A stretch of DNA of 64,000 nt from Afipia felis ATCC 53690 (GCF_000314735.2 NZ_KB375270.1:1178001-1242000); one strand, 5' to 3'. Positions 36,619 to 46,153 are shown, counted from the stretch's first letter. The notes: generated by a model not told the origin, from the letters alone. A program made the numbers and translations.

Positions 36619-37707
36619 TCAGCCGCGGCTGCGGGACCGGATCTGAAAATTGTCGAACGTCATTTCCGCGACCTGCCACCACAGATATTCGTCGTTGCGA
36701 TAAGCCTGCATCGCATCGATCGACTTCTTGAAATTCTCGTTCTTGGCGGAAATCTCGGTCCACAACTCATTCGTCGCCGTGAAAGCCGACTGCAGAATTT
36801 CCTGACTGAAGGGACGCAGCATCGAGCCGCTCGCCACCAGACGTTTCAGAGCAGCGGGATTCTGCTGATCGTAGCGCGCCGCCATATAGGTGTTGGCGTT
36901 CGCCATCGCATTGGCGACGATCGCCTGATAGGTCTTCGGCAGCGAATTCCACTTCGCCAGATTGGTGAAGACGTGGATCATCGGCCCGCCTTCCCAGAAT
37001 CCCGGATAATAATAGAACGGCGCCACCTTCTGGAATCCGAGCTTTTCGTCGTCATACGGCCCAACCCACTCGGCCGCGTCGATGGTGCCTTTTTCCAGCG
37101 CCGGATAGATGTCGCTACCGGCGAGTTGCTGCGGCACGACACCGAGCTTCGCCATGACCTGCCCTGCGATGCCGCCGATGCGCATTTTCAGGCCACGAAG
37201 ATCAGCGAGCGTCTTGATCTCCTTGCGAAACCAGCCGCCCATCTGGGTGTTGGTGTTGCCGCACGGGTGCGCGATCACGCCGTACTTCTGGAAGAATTCG
37301 TTGCCGAGTTGCTCACCACCGCCCTGATACCACCACGAATTCTGCATTCGCGCATTCAATCCGAATGGCACGCAGGAATAGACCGCGAAGGTCGGGTCCT
37401 TGCCGACGTAGTAGTAAGCGACGCTGTGTCCCATCTCGACGGTGCCGTTCGCGGCCGCGTCGAAAGCCTGCAAGCCGGGTACGACTTCACCTGCCGCGAA
37501 GACTTCGATCTGAAACTTGTTGTCGGTCATTTCGGCGACCTGCTTCGCCATCACCACGCCCGCGCCGAACAGCGTGTCGAGGGATTTCGGGAAGCTCGAC
37601 GTCATCCGCCACTTGATGACGGGCGCCGACTGGGCAATCGCCGGCGCCGCAATGGATGCGCCCGCCATACCAGCCGCCGATGTTTTCAAAAAATCGCGAC
37701 GCTTCAT
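36619..37707 (-). CDS. TRAP transporter solute-binding protein, TakP-like, copy 1
   Basis: This 362-residue protein has a twin-arginine-type signal (MKRRDFLKTSAAGMAG, cleaved after PAIAQ). The mature part follows the 2-oxo acid-binding TakP family: SSFPKSLDT, YYYVGKDPTFA, GNTNTQMGGWFRKEI, QQLAGSDIYPALEKGTIDA and EWVGPYDDEKLGF. TakP binds pyruvate and other 2-oxo acids with a bound sodium ion. The ATG at 37707 follows GGGGGGA. The paralog at 37880-38968 is highly similar, and both face the dctQM permease genes. Confidence 0.9.
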   Translation of the reverse strand: MKRRDFLKTSAAGMAGASIAAPAIAQSAPVIKWRMTSSFPKSLDTLFGAGVVMAKQVAEMTDNKFQIEVFAAGEVVPGLQAFDAAANGTVEMGHSVAYYYVGKDPTFAVYSCVPFGLNARMQNSWWYQGGGEQLGNEFFQKYGVIAHPCGNTNTQMGGWFRKEIKTLADLRGLKMRIGGIAGQVMAKLGVVPQQLAGSDIYPALEKGTIDAAEWVGPYDDEKLGFQKVAPFYYYPGFWEGGPMIHVFTNLAKWNSLPKTYQAIVANAMANANTYMAARYDQQNPAALKRLVASGSMLRPFSQEILQSAFTATNELWTEISAKNENFKKSIDAMQAYRNDEYLWWQVAEMTFDNFQIRSRSRG

Positions 37708-37826
37708 GAATCCCCCCGCAGCATGCTTGGAATCGGGTCTATCGGAATTGCACGCGGCAAAAAAGGACTTTTGCCATCGTCACACGAGAGTTTTGTCGTG
37801 CAATGCAACAGAACCTTCGGCACAGC

Positions 37827-37853
37827 AAAAAAGCCCGGCCTTTCGGCCGGGCT
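37827..37853 (-). terminator. Terminator of the second TakP-like gene
   Basis: A 9-bp stem (37832-37840 with 37845-37853, loop TTTC) is followed on the minus strand by a T-run of six. It lies 26 bp past the stop of the upstream TakP-like gene, so the two binding-protein genes have separate transcripts. Confidence 0.85.
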
Positions 37854-37879
37854 TTGATGTTGAGTTTTGTATTCGACGA

Positions 37880-38968
37880 TTAGCCGCGGGTGCGCGAGCG
37901 AATCTGGAAGCTGTCGAAGGTGTATTCGGCAACCTGCCACCACAGATATTGGTCGTTGCGATACGCCTGCATCGCATCGATCGACTTCTTGAAGTCCGGG
38001 TTCTTCGCCGAAATTTCAGCCCACAGGGTGTTGGTGGCCTTCAGACTCGCCTCGAGCACTTCATTGCTGAAAGGACGAAGCTGCGTGCCGCCCGCAACGA
38101 GACGCTTGAGCGCGCCGGGGTTCTGCAGATCATAGCGCGCCTGCATGTAGGAGTTTGCGTTGGCGGCCGCGTTGGCGAGAACTGCCTGATAGGCCTTCGG
38201 CAGCGAATTCCACTTCTCGAGGTTGGTGAGCGAGTGGACCATCAGGCCGCCTTCCCAGAAGCCGGGATAGTAGTAATACGGCGCGACCTTGTTGAAGCCG
38301 AGCTTCTCGTCGTCATACGGACCGATCCACTCGGCCGCGTCGATCGTGCCTTTTTCCAGCGACGGATAGATGTCGCCACCCGCGAGCTGCTGCGGCACGA
38401 CGCCGAGCTTCGCCAGCACCTGACCCGCGATGCCGCCGATGCGCATCTTCAAGCCGGAGAGATCGGCAACGGTCTTGATCTCCTTGCGGAACCAGCCGCC
38501 CATCTGGGTGCCGGTGTTGCCGCACGGATGGCCGATCACGCCGTGCTTCTTGAAGAACTCGTTGCCGAGCTGCTCGCCGCCGCCCTGGTACCACCAGGAG
38601 TTCTGCATGCGCGCGTTCAGGCCGAACGGCACGGCTGCATAGATCGCGAAGGTCGGGTCCTTGCCGACGTAATAGTAGGTCGCGGTGTGGCACATCTCGA
38701 CGGTGCCGTTCGAGGTGGCATCGAGCGCCTGCAGGCCAGGCACGACTTCACCGGCGGCGAAGACCTGGATCTGAAACTTGTTGTCGGTCATTTCGGCGAC
38801 TTGCTTCGCCATGATTTCGGCGGCGCCGTAGATCGTATCCAGCGACTTCGGGAAGCTGGACGTCAAACGCCACTTGATCTCAGGCGACGATTGAGCAATC
38901 GCTGGCGAGGCGACGGCCGCAGTTGCTGCACCTGCAGCCGTTACTTTCAGAAAATCGCGACGTTTCAT
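37880..38968 (-). CDS. TRAP transporter solute-binding protein, TakP-like, copy 2
   Basis: This is a 362-residue protein with a twin-arginine-type signal (MKRRDFLKVTAAGAAT, cleaved after PAIAQ) and the same block order as copy 1: SSFPKSLDT, YYYVGKDPTFA, QQLAGGDIYPSLEKGTIDA. It has the same length as copy 1 and differs by scattered substitutions, so this is a clear tandem duplicate. The ATG at 38968 follows a near-perfect AGGAGGT ribosome site, stronger than that of copy 1. It ends at its own terminator. Binding of 2-oxo acids is inferred from the TakP family; the two copies may differ in affinity or expression. Confidence 0.9.
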   Translation of the reverse strand: MKRRDFLKVTAAGAATAAVASPAIAQSSPEIKWRLTSSFPKSLDTIYGAAEIMAKQVAEMTDNKFQIQVFAAGEVVPGLQALDATSNGTVEMCHTATYYYVGKDPTFAIYAAVPFGLNARMQNSWWYQGGGEQLGNEFFKKHGVIGHPCGNTGTQMGGWFRKEIKTVADLSGLKMRIGGIAGQVLAKLGVVPQQLAGGDIYPSLEKGTIDAAEWIGPYDDEKLGFNKVAPYYYYPGFWEGGLMVHSLTNLEKWNSLPKAYQAVLANAAANANSYMQARYDLQNPGALKRLVAGGTQLRPFSNEVLEASLKATNTLWAEISAKNPDFKKSIDAMQAYRNDQYLWWQVAEYTFDSFQIRSRTRG

Positions 38969-39110
38969 CTACTCGTACCTCCTCTGGCAGACCTCATGTC
39001 GGGCCCTAAACTCCCCGTCTAGCATGGAACTTTCAAGTCCAAAACGCGACAAGTGGTTCTGCACCCTAGATACTAAGGTCGCATAGCAGCAGACGCCGAA
39101 ACGCGGCCGG

Positions 39111-40223
39111 TCAGACGACCGCCGTTTCGAGTCGCAATTCGTTTTTGATCTTGCTCGCAATCGCACGATATATTTCGGCGTGAGAACCGCTCGGATCGGT
39201 CTCGAGCACCGGGCGACCCGCATCCGAGCCCTCGCGAATTGCCATATGGAGCGGGACCTCTCCCAGGAAAGGAACGTGAAGCCGCTCCGCTTCATGGCGC
39301 GCGCCACCATGTCCGAAAATATCGGATCGCGTGTTGCAGTGCGGGCAAAGGAAATAGCTCATGTTCTCGACGATACCGAGGGTCGGCACATCGACCTTCT
39401 TGAACATCGTGATTCCGCGCCGCGCGTCGATCAAAGCAAGGTCCTGCGGGGTCGAGACGATGACCGCGCCTGCCAGCGGCACCTGCTGGGCGAGCGAGAG
39501 CTGGGCGTCGCCCGTGCCCGGCGGCATGTCGACCACCAGCAGATCGAGTTCTCCCCACGCGACATCCCACAGCATCTGCCGAATCGCCGACTGAATCATC
39601 GGGCCGCGCCAGATCATCGCGGTTTCTTCCGCCACGAGGAAGCCGATCGACATCAACGGCATGCCGAAGCGCTGGAGCGGAATCATCTTCTTGTCGTCAG
39701 TGAGCTGCGGCATCTCCTTGACGCCCGTCAGCCTCGGCACAGAAGGCCCGTAAATATCGGCGTCGAGCAACCCCACCTTCAATCCGAGGTCGCGCAGGCC
39801 GAGCGCGAGGTTGAGCGCCGTCGTCGATTTGCCGACCCCGCCCTTGCCCGAGGCGACCGCGATGATCGTCTTGATGCCGGGAATGGCCTTCTGCTTGCCC
39901 ATCGGCGAATCCGCACCCGCGCCATGCTGGTGCGAGGCTGCCGGCTTGACGCCGCCCGGAGCCGGTCCCGAGCCCGGCCGCCGCTCGGCCGTGAGCGCGA
40001 CCATCACCGTCTGGACCCCCGGAAGGGCGCGCACCGCCGCCTCCGCCTGGGCCCTGATCGCTTCCCAGGCGCGGGCTTCCGCTGCGTCCACTGTCAGAGA
40101 GAAAAACACCTTGCCGTCGGTTGCTGTGATCTCGGACAGAACCTTCGCAGCCGGGAGCGGCACCCCCCGGGGGGTCTGAATCTTGGCCAAACTGTTCAAA
40201 ACGTCGTCTTTGGTTACGCTCAC
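39111..40223 (-). CDS. Mrp/NBP35-type P-loop ATPase, iron-sulfur carrier (ApbC family)
   Basis: This is a 370-residue protein. An N-terminal MIP18/DUF59-like domain occupies about 1-85, then a His/Pro-rich linker, then the deviant Walker A block (SGKGGVGKST), VDMPPGTGDAQ and a CxxC (CPHC) that binds an iron-sulfur cluster. It assembles or transfers Fe-S clusters to apoproteins in the cytoplasm. I chose the GTG at 40223, which has AGGAG seven bases upstream. It is divergent from the DUF47-Pit pair. Plain Mrp is the usual label for this family. Confidence 0.9.
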   Translation of the reverse strand: MSVTKDDVLNSLAKIQTPRGVPLPAAKVLSEITATDGKVFFSLTVDAAEARAWEAIRAQAEAAVRALPGVQTVMVALTAERRPGSGPAPGGVKPAASHQHGAGADSPMGKQKAIPGIKTIIAVASGKGGVGKSTTALNLALGLRDLGLKVGLLDADIYGPSVPRLTGVKEMPQLTDDKKMIPLQRFGMPLMSIGFLVAEETAMIWRGPMIQSAIRQMLWDVAWGELDLLVVDMPPGTGDAQLSLAQQVPLAGAVIVSTPQDLALIDARRGITMFKKVDVPTLGIVENMSYFLCPHCNTRSDIFGHGGARHEAERLHVPFLGEVPLHMAIREGSDAGRPVLETDPSGSHAEIYRAIASKIKNELRLETAVV

Positions 40224-40476
40224 GTCGGTCTCCTGACAGCCTGATCGCGTGACTTCATCCCTATTGATGGATTCCAAGCCTTCATGCGAACGGGACGGTC
40301 ATACCACCGCGCCCCGGGCGGTACCACCGCTCCCTCACCGGCATTTTTTCCGTCAAATCGCGCCCGGCCCTGCCCTTTTGAAAGCGGTGGATGAAGGTTT
40401 TTGACGCGGAAAATTCTGCGCCAAATAACAAAAATGACATAAAAGGTTCACGCGATCTGAGACTGGGGACCCATCC

Positions 40477-41118
40477 ATGAAATGGTTCAAGGCGTTGATG
40501 CCAAAGGAACATTCGTTCTTTGAGCTATTCGCCAGGCATTCCCGCACCATCGTGGATGGCGCGGAAGCCCTGCAAGGCATGCTGCGCGGCGGCGCGGAAA
40601 TCGAATTCTACTGCGACAAGATCAGTCAGTACGAAAACGAGGCCGACAACATCACCCGCGAAGTGATGATGGCGATCCGGCGCTCCTTCATCACCCCCTT
40701 CGACCGGGGCGACATCAAGAACCTTGTCGCCTCGATGGACGACGCCATCGACCAGATGCAGCAGACGGCGAAAACGGTTCGCCTGTTCGAGGTCAAGGAA
40801 TTTGACCAGCCGATGCGGGAGATGGGCGCCATCATCCAGCATTGTGCAGAACTGGTGGTCCGCGCCATTCCTCTCCTGCAGTCGATCGGCACCAACGTCA
40901 CCACGCTCTCCTCGATCACGGAAGAACTTACGCGGCTCGAAGGCAAAGTGGACGACCTGCACGATCTCGGTCTGAAGAAGCTGTTCCTCAAGCATCGCGA
41001 CGGCAACACCATGGACTACATCGTCGGCGCCGAAATCTACGATCACCTTGAGAAGGTGGCGGATCGCTTCGACGACGTCGCCAACGAAATCAACAGCATC
41101 GTGCTTGAACAGGTCTGA
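40477..41118 (+). CDS. DUF47/PhoU-like phosphate transport accessory protein
   Basis: This is a 213-residue all-helical protein of the DUF47 (TIGR00153) family, distantly related to PhoU; it contains FITPFDRGDIKNLVASMDDAIDQ. DUF47 genes are almost always next to pit genes and are thought to modulate phosphate transport. Here the pit gene starts 12 bp downstream. The ATG at 40477 follows GGGGA. The 253-bp gap upstream (40224-40476) separates it from the divergent Mrp gene and holds both promoters. No clear Pho box was seen. Confidence 0.92.
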   Translation: MKWFKALMPKEHSFFELFARHSRTIVDGAEALQGMLRGGAEIEFYCDKISQYENEADNITREVMMAIRRSFITPFDRGDIKNLVASMDDAIDQMQQTAKTVRLFEVKEFDQPMREMGAIIQHCAELVVRAIPLLQSIGTNVTTLSSITEELTRLEGKVDDLHDLGLKKLFLKHRDGNTMDYIVGAEIYDHLEKVADRFDDVANEINSIVLEQV

Positions 41119-41130
41119 ACGGATAGCCCT

Positions 41131-42135
41131 GTGACCGCTTCACTCGCGCCCCAGCTTCTGATCGGCCTGATCGCGGTCGCGCTGCTGTTCGATTTCCTCA
41201 ACGGCCTGCACGATGCGGCGAACTCGATCGCAACGATCGTTTCCACGCGCGTGTTGAAGCCGCAATACGCTGTCCTGTGGGCGGCTTTCTTCAACTTTAT
41301 CGCGTTCCTGTTTTTCGGCCTCCACGTTGCCGAGACGCTGGGGACCGGAATCATCGATCCCGGCATCGTCGATCCGCATGTGATCTTCGCAGCCCTCACG
41401 GGCGCGATCGTGTGGAATCTCATCACGTGGTGGGCGGCGATCCCCTCCTCGAGCTCGCATGCCTTGATCGGCGGGCTGGTCGGTGCGGGCCTTGCGAAAG
41501 CAGGCATCGGCGCGCTGGAATGGTCGGGCCTGACCAAAACCATTCTGGCGATTTTCCTGTCGCCGATGATCGGATTCGTTCTCGCTCTCGTTCTCATCGT
41601 CATCGTGGCGTGGTGCTCCGCGCGCTCGACGCCTTTCATGGTGGACAGCGCTTTCCGTATCCTGCAGTTCGGCTCTGCCTCGCTCTATTCGCTCGGCCAC
41701 GGCGGCAACGACGCGCAGAAGACCATGGGCATCATCGCGATCCTGCTTTATTCGCAAGGCTATGGCGGCGACCATTTTCACGTCCCGCTCTGGGTCGTGC
41801 TGGCCTGTCAGGCGGCGATGGCACTCGGCACCCTGATGGGTGGCTGGCGCATCGTGCGCACCATGGGCAGCCGCATCACTCACCTCAATCCGATGCAAGG
41901 CTTTTGCGCGGAGACCGGCGGCGCGCTGACACTCTTCGCAGCCACCGCACTCGGCGTTCCGGTCTCGACCACGCACACCATCACCGGCGCCATCGTTGGT
42001 GTCGGCTCCGCGCGGCGGCTGTCCGCCGTCCGCTGGAATATCGCAAGCTCCATCGTGGTGGCCTGGATCATCACCATTCCAGCGGCGGCAACCGTCGCGG
42101 CTCTTGTGTATTGGCTCGTTCCGATCTTTCATTAG
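41131..42135 (+). CDS. pit: Low-affinity inorganic phosphate transporter (Pit family)
   Basis: This is a 334-residue membrane protein with the Pit signatures NGLHDAANSIATIVSTR (N-terminal) and VPVSTTHTITGAIVGVG (C-terminal). It carries out metal phosphate-proton symport across the inner membrane. It starts at a GTG at 41131, 12 bp after the DUF47 gene, with which it forms an operon. The length and the single intact repeat pair are normal for the short Pit group. Confidence 0.93.
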   Translation: MTASLAPQLLIGLIAVALLFDFLNGLHDAANSIATIVSTRVLKPQYAVLWAAFFNFIAFLFFGLHVAETLGTGIIDPGIVDPHVIFAALTGAIVWNLITWWAAIPSSSSHALIGGLVGAGLAKAGIGALEWSGLTKTILAIFLSPMIGFVLALVLIVIVAWCSARSTPFMVDSAFRILQFGSASLYSLGHGGNDAQKTMGIIAILLYSQGYGGDHFHVPLWVVLACQAAMALGTLMGGWRIVRTMGSRITHLNPMQGFCAETGGALTLFAATALGVPVSTTHTITGAIVGVGSARRLSAVRWNIASSIVVAWIITIPAAATVAALVYWLVPIFH

Positions 42136-42159
42136 CCCCTCCAGCAAAGTGGGGTGTCG

Positions 42160-42867
42160 ATGATCGCTAACGCAGAGATACTTCTTCGACTGGCCGTGGC
42201 TGCTCTTCTGGGCAGCATGGTGGGCTTCGAGCGCGAGCGACTGCTCTGGGCTGCCGGAATCCGCACCCACATGCTGGTGTGCGTCGGCTCATGCCTGATC
42301 ATGATCGTGTCGGCTTACGGATTTGCAGGCGTACTGGACCAACAGCACACCGTGCTGGACCCTTCCCGCGTCGCCGCCCAGGTCGTCTCGGGCATCGGCT
42401 TTCTCGGCGCGGGCTCGATCCTTGCCCGCGGGGAGATCATCAAGGGACTGACCACCGCGGCCAGCATCTGGACCGTCGCGGCCATCGGTCTCGCCATCGG
42501 CGGCGGCCTCTACTTCGCGGGCACAGCCTCCACCATCCTGATCCTTATCATCCTGGCGGGGGTGAAGCCGCTGGAAGAGGCCTATCGCGCCCGCAACCAG
42601 ACCGTCCATTTCAGAATCACGGCAGAGCGCGGCGCCCTCACGCCTGAGGAATTGCGCCAGACGCTGTCGCTGCGGGTGAGCCAGATCAAGCGCTTCGTGG
42701 TGGAAAACCGCAGCGGCGACGAGGGTAACGACGAAATCCTCGTCCTGCTGAACAAGGTCTCCTCGCAGGATATCGCCGACTTCAAAAACAGGCTGAACGA
42801 CGTTCCTTCGATCCGCCGGGTCGATCTCATCAGCCGCTCCGCCACCGACAACTCCTCCGCCACCTGA
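42160..42867 (+). CDS. MgtC/SapB-family membrane protein
   Basis: This is a 235-residue protein with five hydrophobic segments in the first 140 residues and the family block GIGFLGAGSILARGEIIKGLTTAASIW. An ACT-like soluble tail covers about 150-235. MgtC-family proteins affect magnesium homeostasis, membrane potential and, in pathogens, survival in macrophages. The ATG at 42160 follows GTGGGG; a GTG two codons earlier (42154) is also possible. It lies 24 bp after pit, so it may be in the same transcript. Confidence 0.88.
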   Translation: MIANAEILLRLAVAALLGSMVGFERERLLWAAGIRTHMLVCVGSCLIMIVSAYGFAGVLDQQHTVLDPSRVAAQVVSGIGFLGAGSILARGEIIKGLTTAASIWTVAAIGLAIGGGLYFAGTASTILILIILAGVKPLEEAYRARNQTVHFRITAERGALTPEELRQTLSLRVSQIKRFVVENRSGDEGNDEILVLLNKVSSQDIADFKNRLNDVPSIRRVDLISRSATDNSSAT

Positions 42868-43033
42868 TCGACGGGTTTCGGTCGAAACGCCCTGCGGCGC
42901 GACCTGCCGCAGGCCGCAGATTCATTCTTCGTTAACCTAATTAAATCTGACTTTAAGGCCCCTCTTAATGATTTCCCGCCAGAAATAAGGCTGGGATATT
43001 GGTGGCCTGCGCGTACCGGGAATTAATTTGTAA

Positions 43034-44614
43034 ATGAGTGATCTCGTGCCTTCTCCGGCCGATAGCGCGGCCGCTGCGCCCGCAAGGACGCGGCGCGTGG
43101 CTGCCCAGCGCGTGAGAGAAGCCCGCGACCGCCTGACGTCGTCGAGCGGCACCCGGCCCGCATTCGATCACGAACTGCTACGCCAGTATGCCCAGACGCG
43201 CATGTCCGCCTCGCTCGTGGTGATCCTGCTCGTCATCGGCACGGGAGCGCTTTCCAGCCTCTGGATCCCGATGCTGAATGCCGCCATCTGGACCGCCGGG
43301 GTTCTGGCGATCCATGCAGTCGTGATCCGCCTCTGCTCGCGATTTCTGAACTTGCCGCCGACACCCGCGACCACGCGCAAATGGCGGCACCGCTTCGTCG
43401 CGCTCGATCTGCTTTACGGCCTTGGCTGGACGCTGATCCTCGTTCATCCGTCCGGGGTCGACGCGGTGTCGAACACGCTGATGCTGTTCCTGATGCTGCT
43501 CGTCGTCGCAGTCTCGAGCATGCTTGCCGCAAGCCTGCCGATCGCGGCCTTCGCCTCAACCATTCCGGTGACGGCTGCAATCGCGCTGAATTTCGTGCTG
43601 CGCGGAACGCTCGACGATTACATTCTCGCGGCACTCGCTCTCGCCGCCGAAGGCTACTTCGCCCTGCTCGCCCACAGGCTGCATTCGACGACGCTCGCTA
43701 CGCTGGAGGCCCGCGCGGAAAAGGACGCGCTGATCGGCGAGCTCGAACAGGCCAAGGCGATCTCCGACGAGGCGCGCCACCGCGCCGAAGCCGCCAACGT
43801 CTCCAAATCGCGCTTTCTGGCGCAGATGAGCCACGAGCTGCGCACACCGCTCAACGCCATTCTCGGCTTCTCCGAGGTCATGAAGAGCGAGATTTTCGGT
43901 ACGCACGAAGTTGCCGTCTACAAGGATTATTCCGCCGACATCCACAATTCGGGCGTGCACCTTCTCAATCTCATCAACGAAATTCTCGACCTGTCGCGTA
44001 TCGAGGCCGGCCGCTACGAGCTGAACGAGGAACCCTTCTCGCTCGTTCACGTGGTCGCCGAATGCCATCATCTCCTGAAGTTGCGCGCATCGAGCCGGGG
44101 CATCACCATCCACGAAGTCTTCGAGGATGAAATGCCGAAGCTGTGGGGCGACGAACGCGCCACGCGCCAGATCGTGCTCAACCTTCTGTCCAATGCGATC
44201 AAGTTCACGCCGCAGGGCGGCGAGATCTGGCTGAAGTCCGGCTGGACCGCATCCGGCGGACAATATCTCAGTGTCAAGGATACCGGCTCCGGCATTCCCG
44301 AGGACGAAATCCCGATCGTGCTCGCGTCATTCGGACAAGGTTCGAACTCCATCAAATCGGCCGAGCAAGGCGCGGGCCTTGGCCTGCCGATCGCCAAGAA
44401 CCTGATCGACATGCACGGCGGCACGTTCACGCTGAAATCAAAGCTGCGCATCGGCACCGAGGTCATCATCACCTTCCCGCCCGAGCGGGTGATGGCGGCG
44501 CTCGCCCCGATGCCGGAAGGCCCGCCCCTGCAGCCGGATCAATTCGACATGAGCGACGAACGCAGCAGACCGCGCGGGCGGCCGATCATGACTGCAGGCA
44601 CCACCCTGCCCTAG
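43034..44614 (+). CDS. Membrane sensor histidine kinase (PdhS/PleC-like)
   Basis: This is a 526-residue protein with a disordered Ala-rich N terminus, four to six hydrophobic helices (about 57-215), a coiled coil (about 215-255), HisKA with H267 in FLAQMSHELRTPLNAILGF, and a HATPase domain with NLLSNAIKFTPQGG, DTGSGIP and GAGLGLPIAKNLI. The FSEVMKSEIFG segment is typical of the PdhS/DivJ/PleC group that controls the alphaproteobacterial cell cycle. It has no adjacent response regulator. An AT-rich stretch with four TTAA boxes lies upstream. The partner regulator is unknown. Confidence 0.9.
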   Translation: MSDLVPSPADSAAAAPARTRRVAAQRVREARDRLTSSSGTRPAFDHELLRQYAQTRMSASLVVILLVIGTGALSSLWIPMLNAAIWTAGVLAIHAVVIRLCSRFLNLPPTPATTRKWRHRFVALDLLYGLGWTLILVHPSGVDAVSNTLMLFLMLLVVAVSSMLAASLPIAAFASTIPVTAAIALNFVLRGTLDDYILAALALAAEGYFALLAHRLHSTTLATLEARAEKDALIGELEQAKAISDEARHRAEAANVSKSRFLAQMSHELRTPLNAILGFSEVMKSEIFGTHEVAVYKDYSADIHNSGVHLLNLINEILDLSRIEAGRYELNEEPFSLVHVVAECHHLLKLRASSRGITIHEVFEDEMPKLWGDERATRQIVLNLLSNAIKFTPQGGEIWLKSGWTASGGQYLSVKDTGSGIPEDEIPIVLASFGQGSNSIKSAEQGAGLGLPIAKNLIDMHGGTFTLKSKLRIGTEVIITFPPERVMAALAPMPEGPPLQPDQFDMSDERSRPRGRPIMTAGTTLP

Positions 44615-44644
44615 CGAGACAAATTCGACGCGGATCGATCAAAC

Positions 44645-45154
44645 GTGACACGCTTCTCTCTCATTCTCGCTCTGCTTTTGACCGCTGCCGGCGCGACGCT
44701 TGCCGCACAACCGGCCACGCTCGACCATATGAAGCACTTCGTACGCACGTCGCTCAACCAGTATGCGGCGCGCGAAGCGCGCTATGTGCACATTCCCCGC
44801 TCGCATAACGGCGATTTCGTGCTCCGCGCCAAGGTCAACGGCGTCGCGACGCCGATGGTGATCGACACCGGCGCGACCTCCGTGGTGCTTACGTATGAGA
44901 CGGCGAAGGCCGCGGGCTTGCCACTCGATCTTGCGACTTACGATGTCGATGTGGAAACCGCGGGTGGCCACGTCCGCGCAGCGCGCGTGACGCTCGCCCG
45001 GCTGGCAGTCGGGAAACTTGTCGAGCTGTCGGTCCCGGCGCTTGTCGTGCCGCGCGGCCGGCTGAAAACCAACCTGCTCGGCATGAGCTTCCTCAACAGG
45101 CTCGAAAGCTGGGAAGTCAGCCCGGACAAACTCGTGCTGCGCGGCTATCCGTAA
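44645..45154 (+). CDS. Retropepsin-like aspartic protease (clan AA, TIGR02281 type)
   Basis: This 169-residue protein has an N-terminal hydrophobic signal or anchor (MTRFSLILALLLTAAG). The single aspartic-protease motif DTGAT is at 74-78, followed by a flap-like region and LLGMSFLNRLESWEV. Members act as homodimeric proteases in the periplasm or at the membrane; related rickettsial and alphaproteobacterial proteins are active. The start is GTG at 44645, chosen to keep the hydrophobic segment; there is no clear ribosome site. It is 30 bp after the histidine kinase gene. Confidence 0.85.
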   Translation: MTRFSLILALLLTAAGATLAAQPATLDHMKHFVRTSLNQYAAREARYVHIPRSHNGDFVLRAKVNGVATPMVIDTGATSVVLTYETAKAAGLPLDLATYDVDVETAGGHVRAARVTLARLAVGKLVELSVPALVVPRGRLKTNLLGMSFLNRLESWEVSPDKLVLRGYP

Positions 45155-46153
45155 TCAGGCCGCCGCGCCTGCGGTCTCGGCGGGCACGATGAGCTTCAAT
45201 GCATCGCGCAACTGCTCGATGCCCGCATCAGGCTTCACGCAATTTTCCGCCAACGCACGACGGAACGCCCGCGCCCCGGGAATACCGTGAAACGCGCCGA
45301 CCATGTGGCGCGTGATCGCATGCAGCCGCATGCCGCGCGCGCGTTCCCTCTCGATATAGGGAAACAGCGACTCGATCGCCTCGTGCATCGAAGCATGCGG
45401 CGCTGGCACACCGAACAGTTCGGGATCGACCGCCAGAAGACGCCACGGCTCCTGATAGGCCGCGCGGCCCATCATCACGCCGTCGACATGCTGCAGATGA
45501 GCCTTTGCCTGTTCAATTGAGGTAATGCCGCCGTTGATCGAAATCATAGTATCCGGCATCGCGGTTTTCAGCCGATAGACCCGGTCGTAATCGAGCGGTG
45601 GAATGTCCCGGTTTTCCTTCGGCGATAATCCCTCGAGCCATGCCTTGCGGGCATGTACGATCAAGGCATCGGCCCCCGCCGTCACCACACTGCGCGCAAG
45701 CGCGTCGAGCGCCTGTTCGGAGTCCTGGTTGTCGATGCCGATGCGGCACTTCACCGTCACCGGCACGCGGACAGCGGCCTTCATCGCGGCGACGCATTCG
45801 CCGACCAGTTGCGGCACCGCCATCAGGCAGGCGCCGAAGCGGCCGTCCTGCACGCGGTCCGACGGGCAGCCGACATTCAGATTGATCTCGTCGTAGCCGA
45901 CCCCCTCGCCGATCCTCGCGCTTTCGGCAAGATCGCGCGGATTGGACCCGCCGAGCTGCAACGCGACCGGATGTTCGCAGGCGTCGAAACCGAGCAGCCG
46001 TTCGCGGTCGCCGTGGATCACTGCACCCGTCGTCAGCATCTCGGTGTACAGCTTCGCCCGACGCGTCAACGCACGATGGAAGACGCGGCAATGCCGGTCC
46101 GTCCAATCCATCATGGGCGCAACGCTCAGTCTATCCGATTGATATTCAATCAT
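45155..46153 (-). CDS. dusA: tRNA-dihydrouridine synthase A
   Basis: This is a 332-residue FMN-dependent TIM-barrel enzyme. The blocks VAPMMDWTDRHCRVFHR, NLNVGCPSDRVQDG (catalytic cysteine) and INGGITSIEQA are typical of the DusA subgroup. It reduces uridine 20/20a in tRNA D-loops. The ATG at 46153 is chosen over an upstream in-frame codon because family similarity starts at SVAPMMDWTD. It is convergent with the retropepsin gene, with abutting stops. Confidence 0.93.
   Translation of the reverse strand: MIEYQSDRLSVAPMMDWTDRHCRVFHRALTRRAKLYTEMLTTGAVIHGDRERLLGFDACEHPVALQLGGSNPRDLAESARIGEGVGYDEINLNVGCPSDRVQDGRFGACLMAVPQLVGECVAAMKAAVRVPVTVKCRIGIDNQDSEQALDALARSVVTAGADALIVHARKAWLEGLSPKENRDIPPLDYDRVYRLKTAMPDTMISINGGITSIEQAKAHLQHVDGVMMGRAAYQEPWRLLAVDPELFGVPAPHASMHEAIESLFPYIERERARGMRLHAITRHMVGAFHGIPGARAFRRALAENCVKPDAGIEQLRDALKLIVPAETAGAAA

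Noticed and set aside
40224..40476. A Pho box upstream of the DUF47-pit operon
   Set aside because: No pair of CTGTCAT-like repeats with proper spacing is visible in the gap.
42932..42968. A true CtrA-binding box before the histidine kinase
   Set aside because: The TTAA spacings are not the seven bases of the CtrA consensus, so I list it only as a weak observation.
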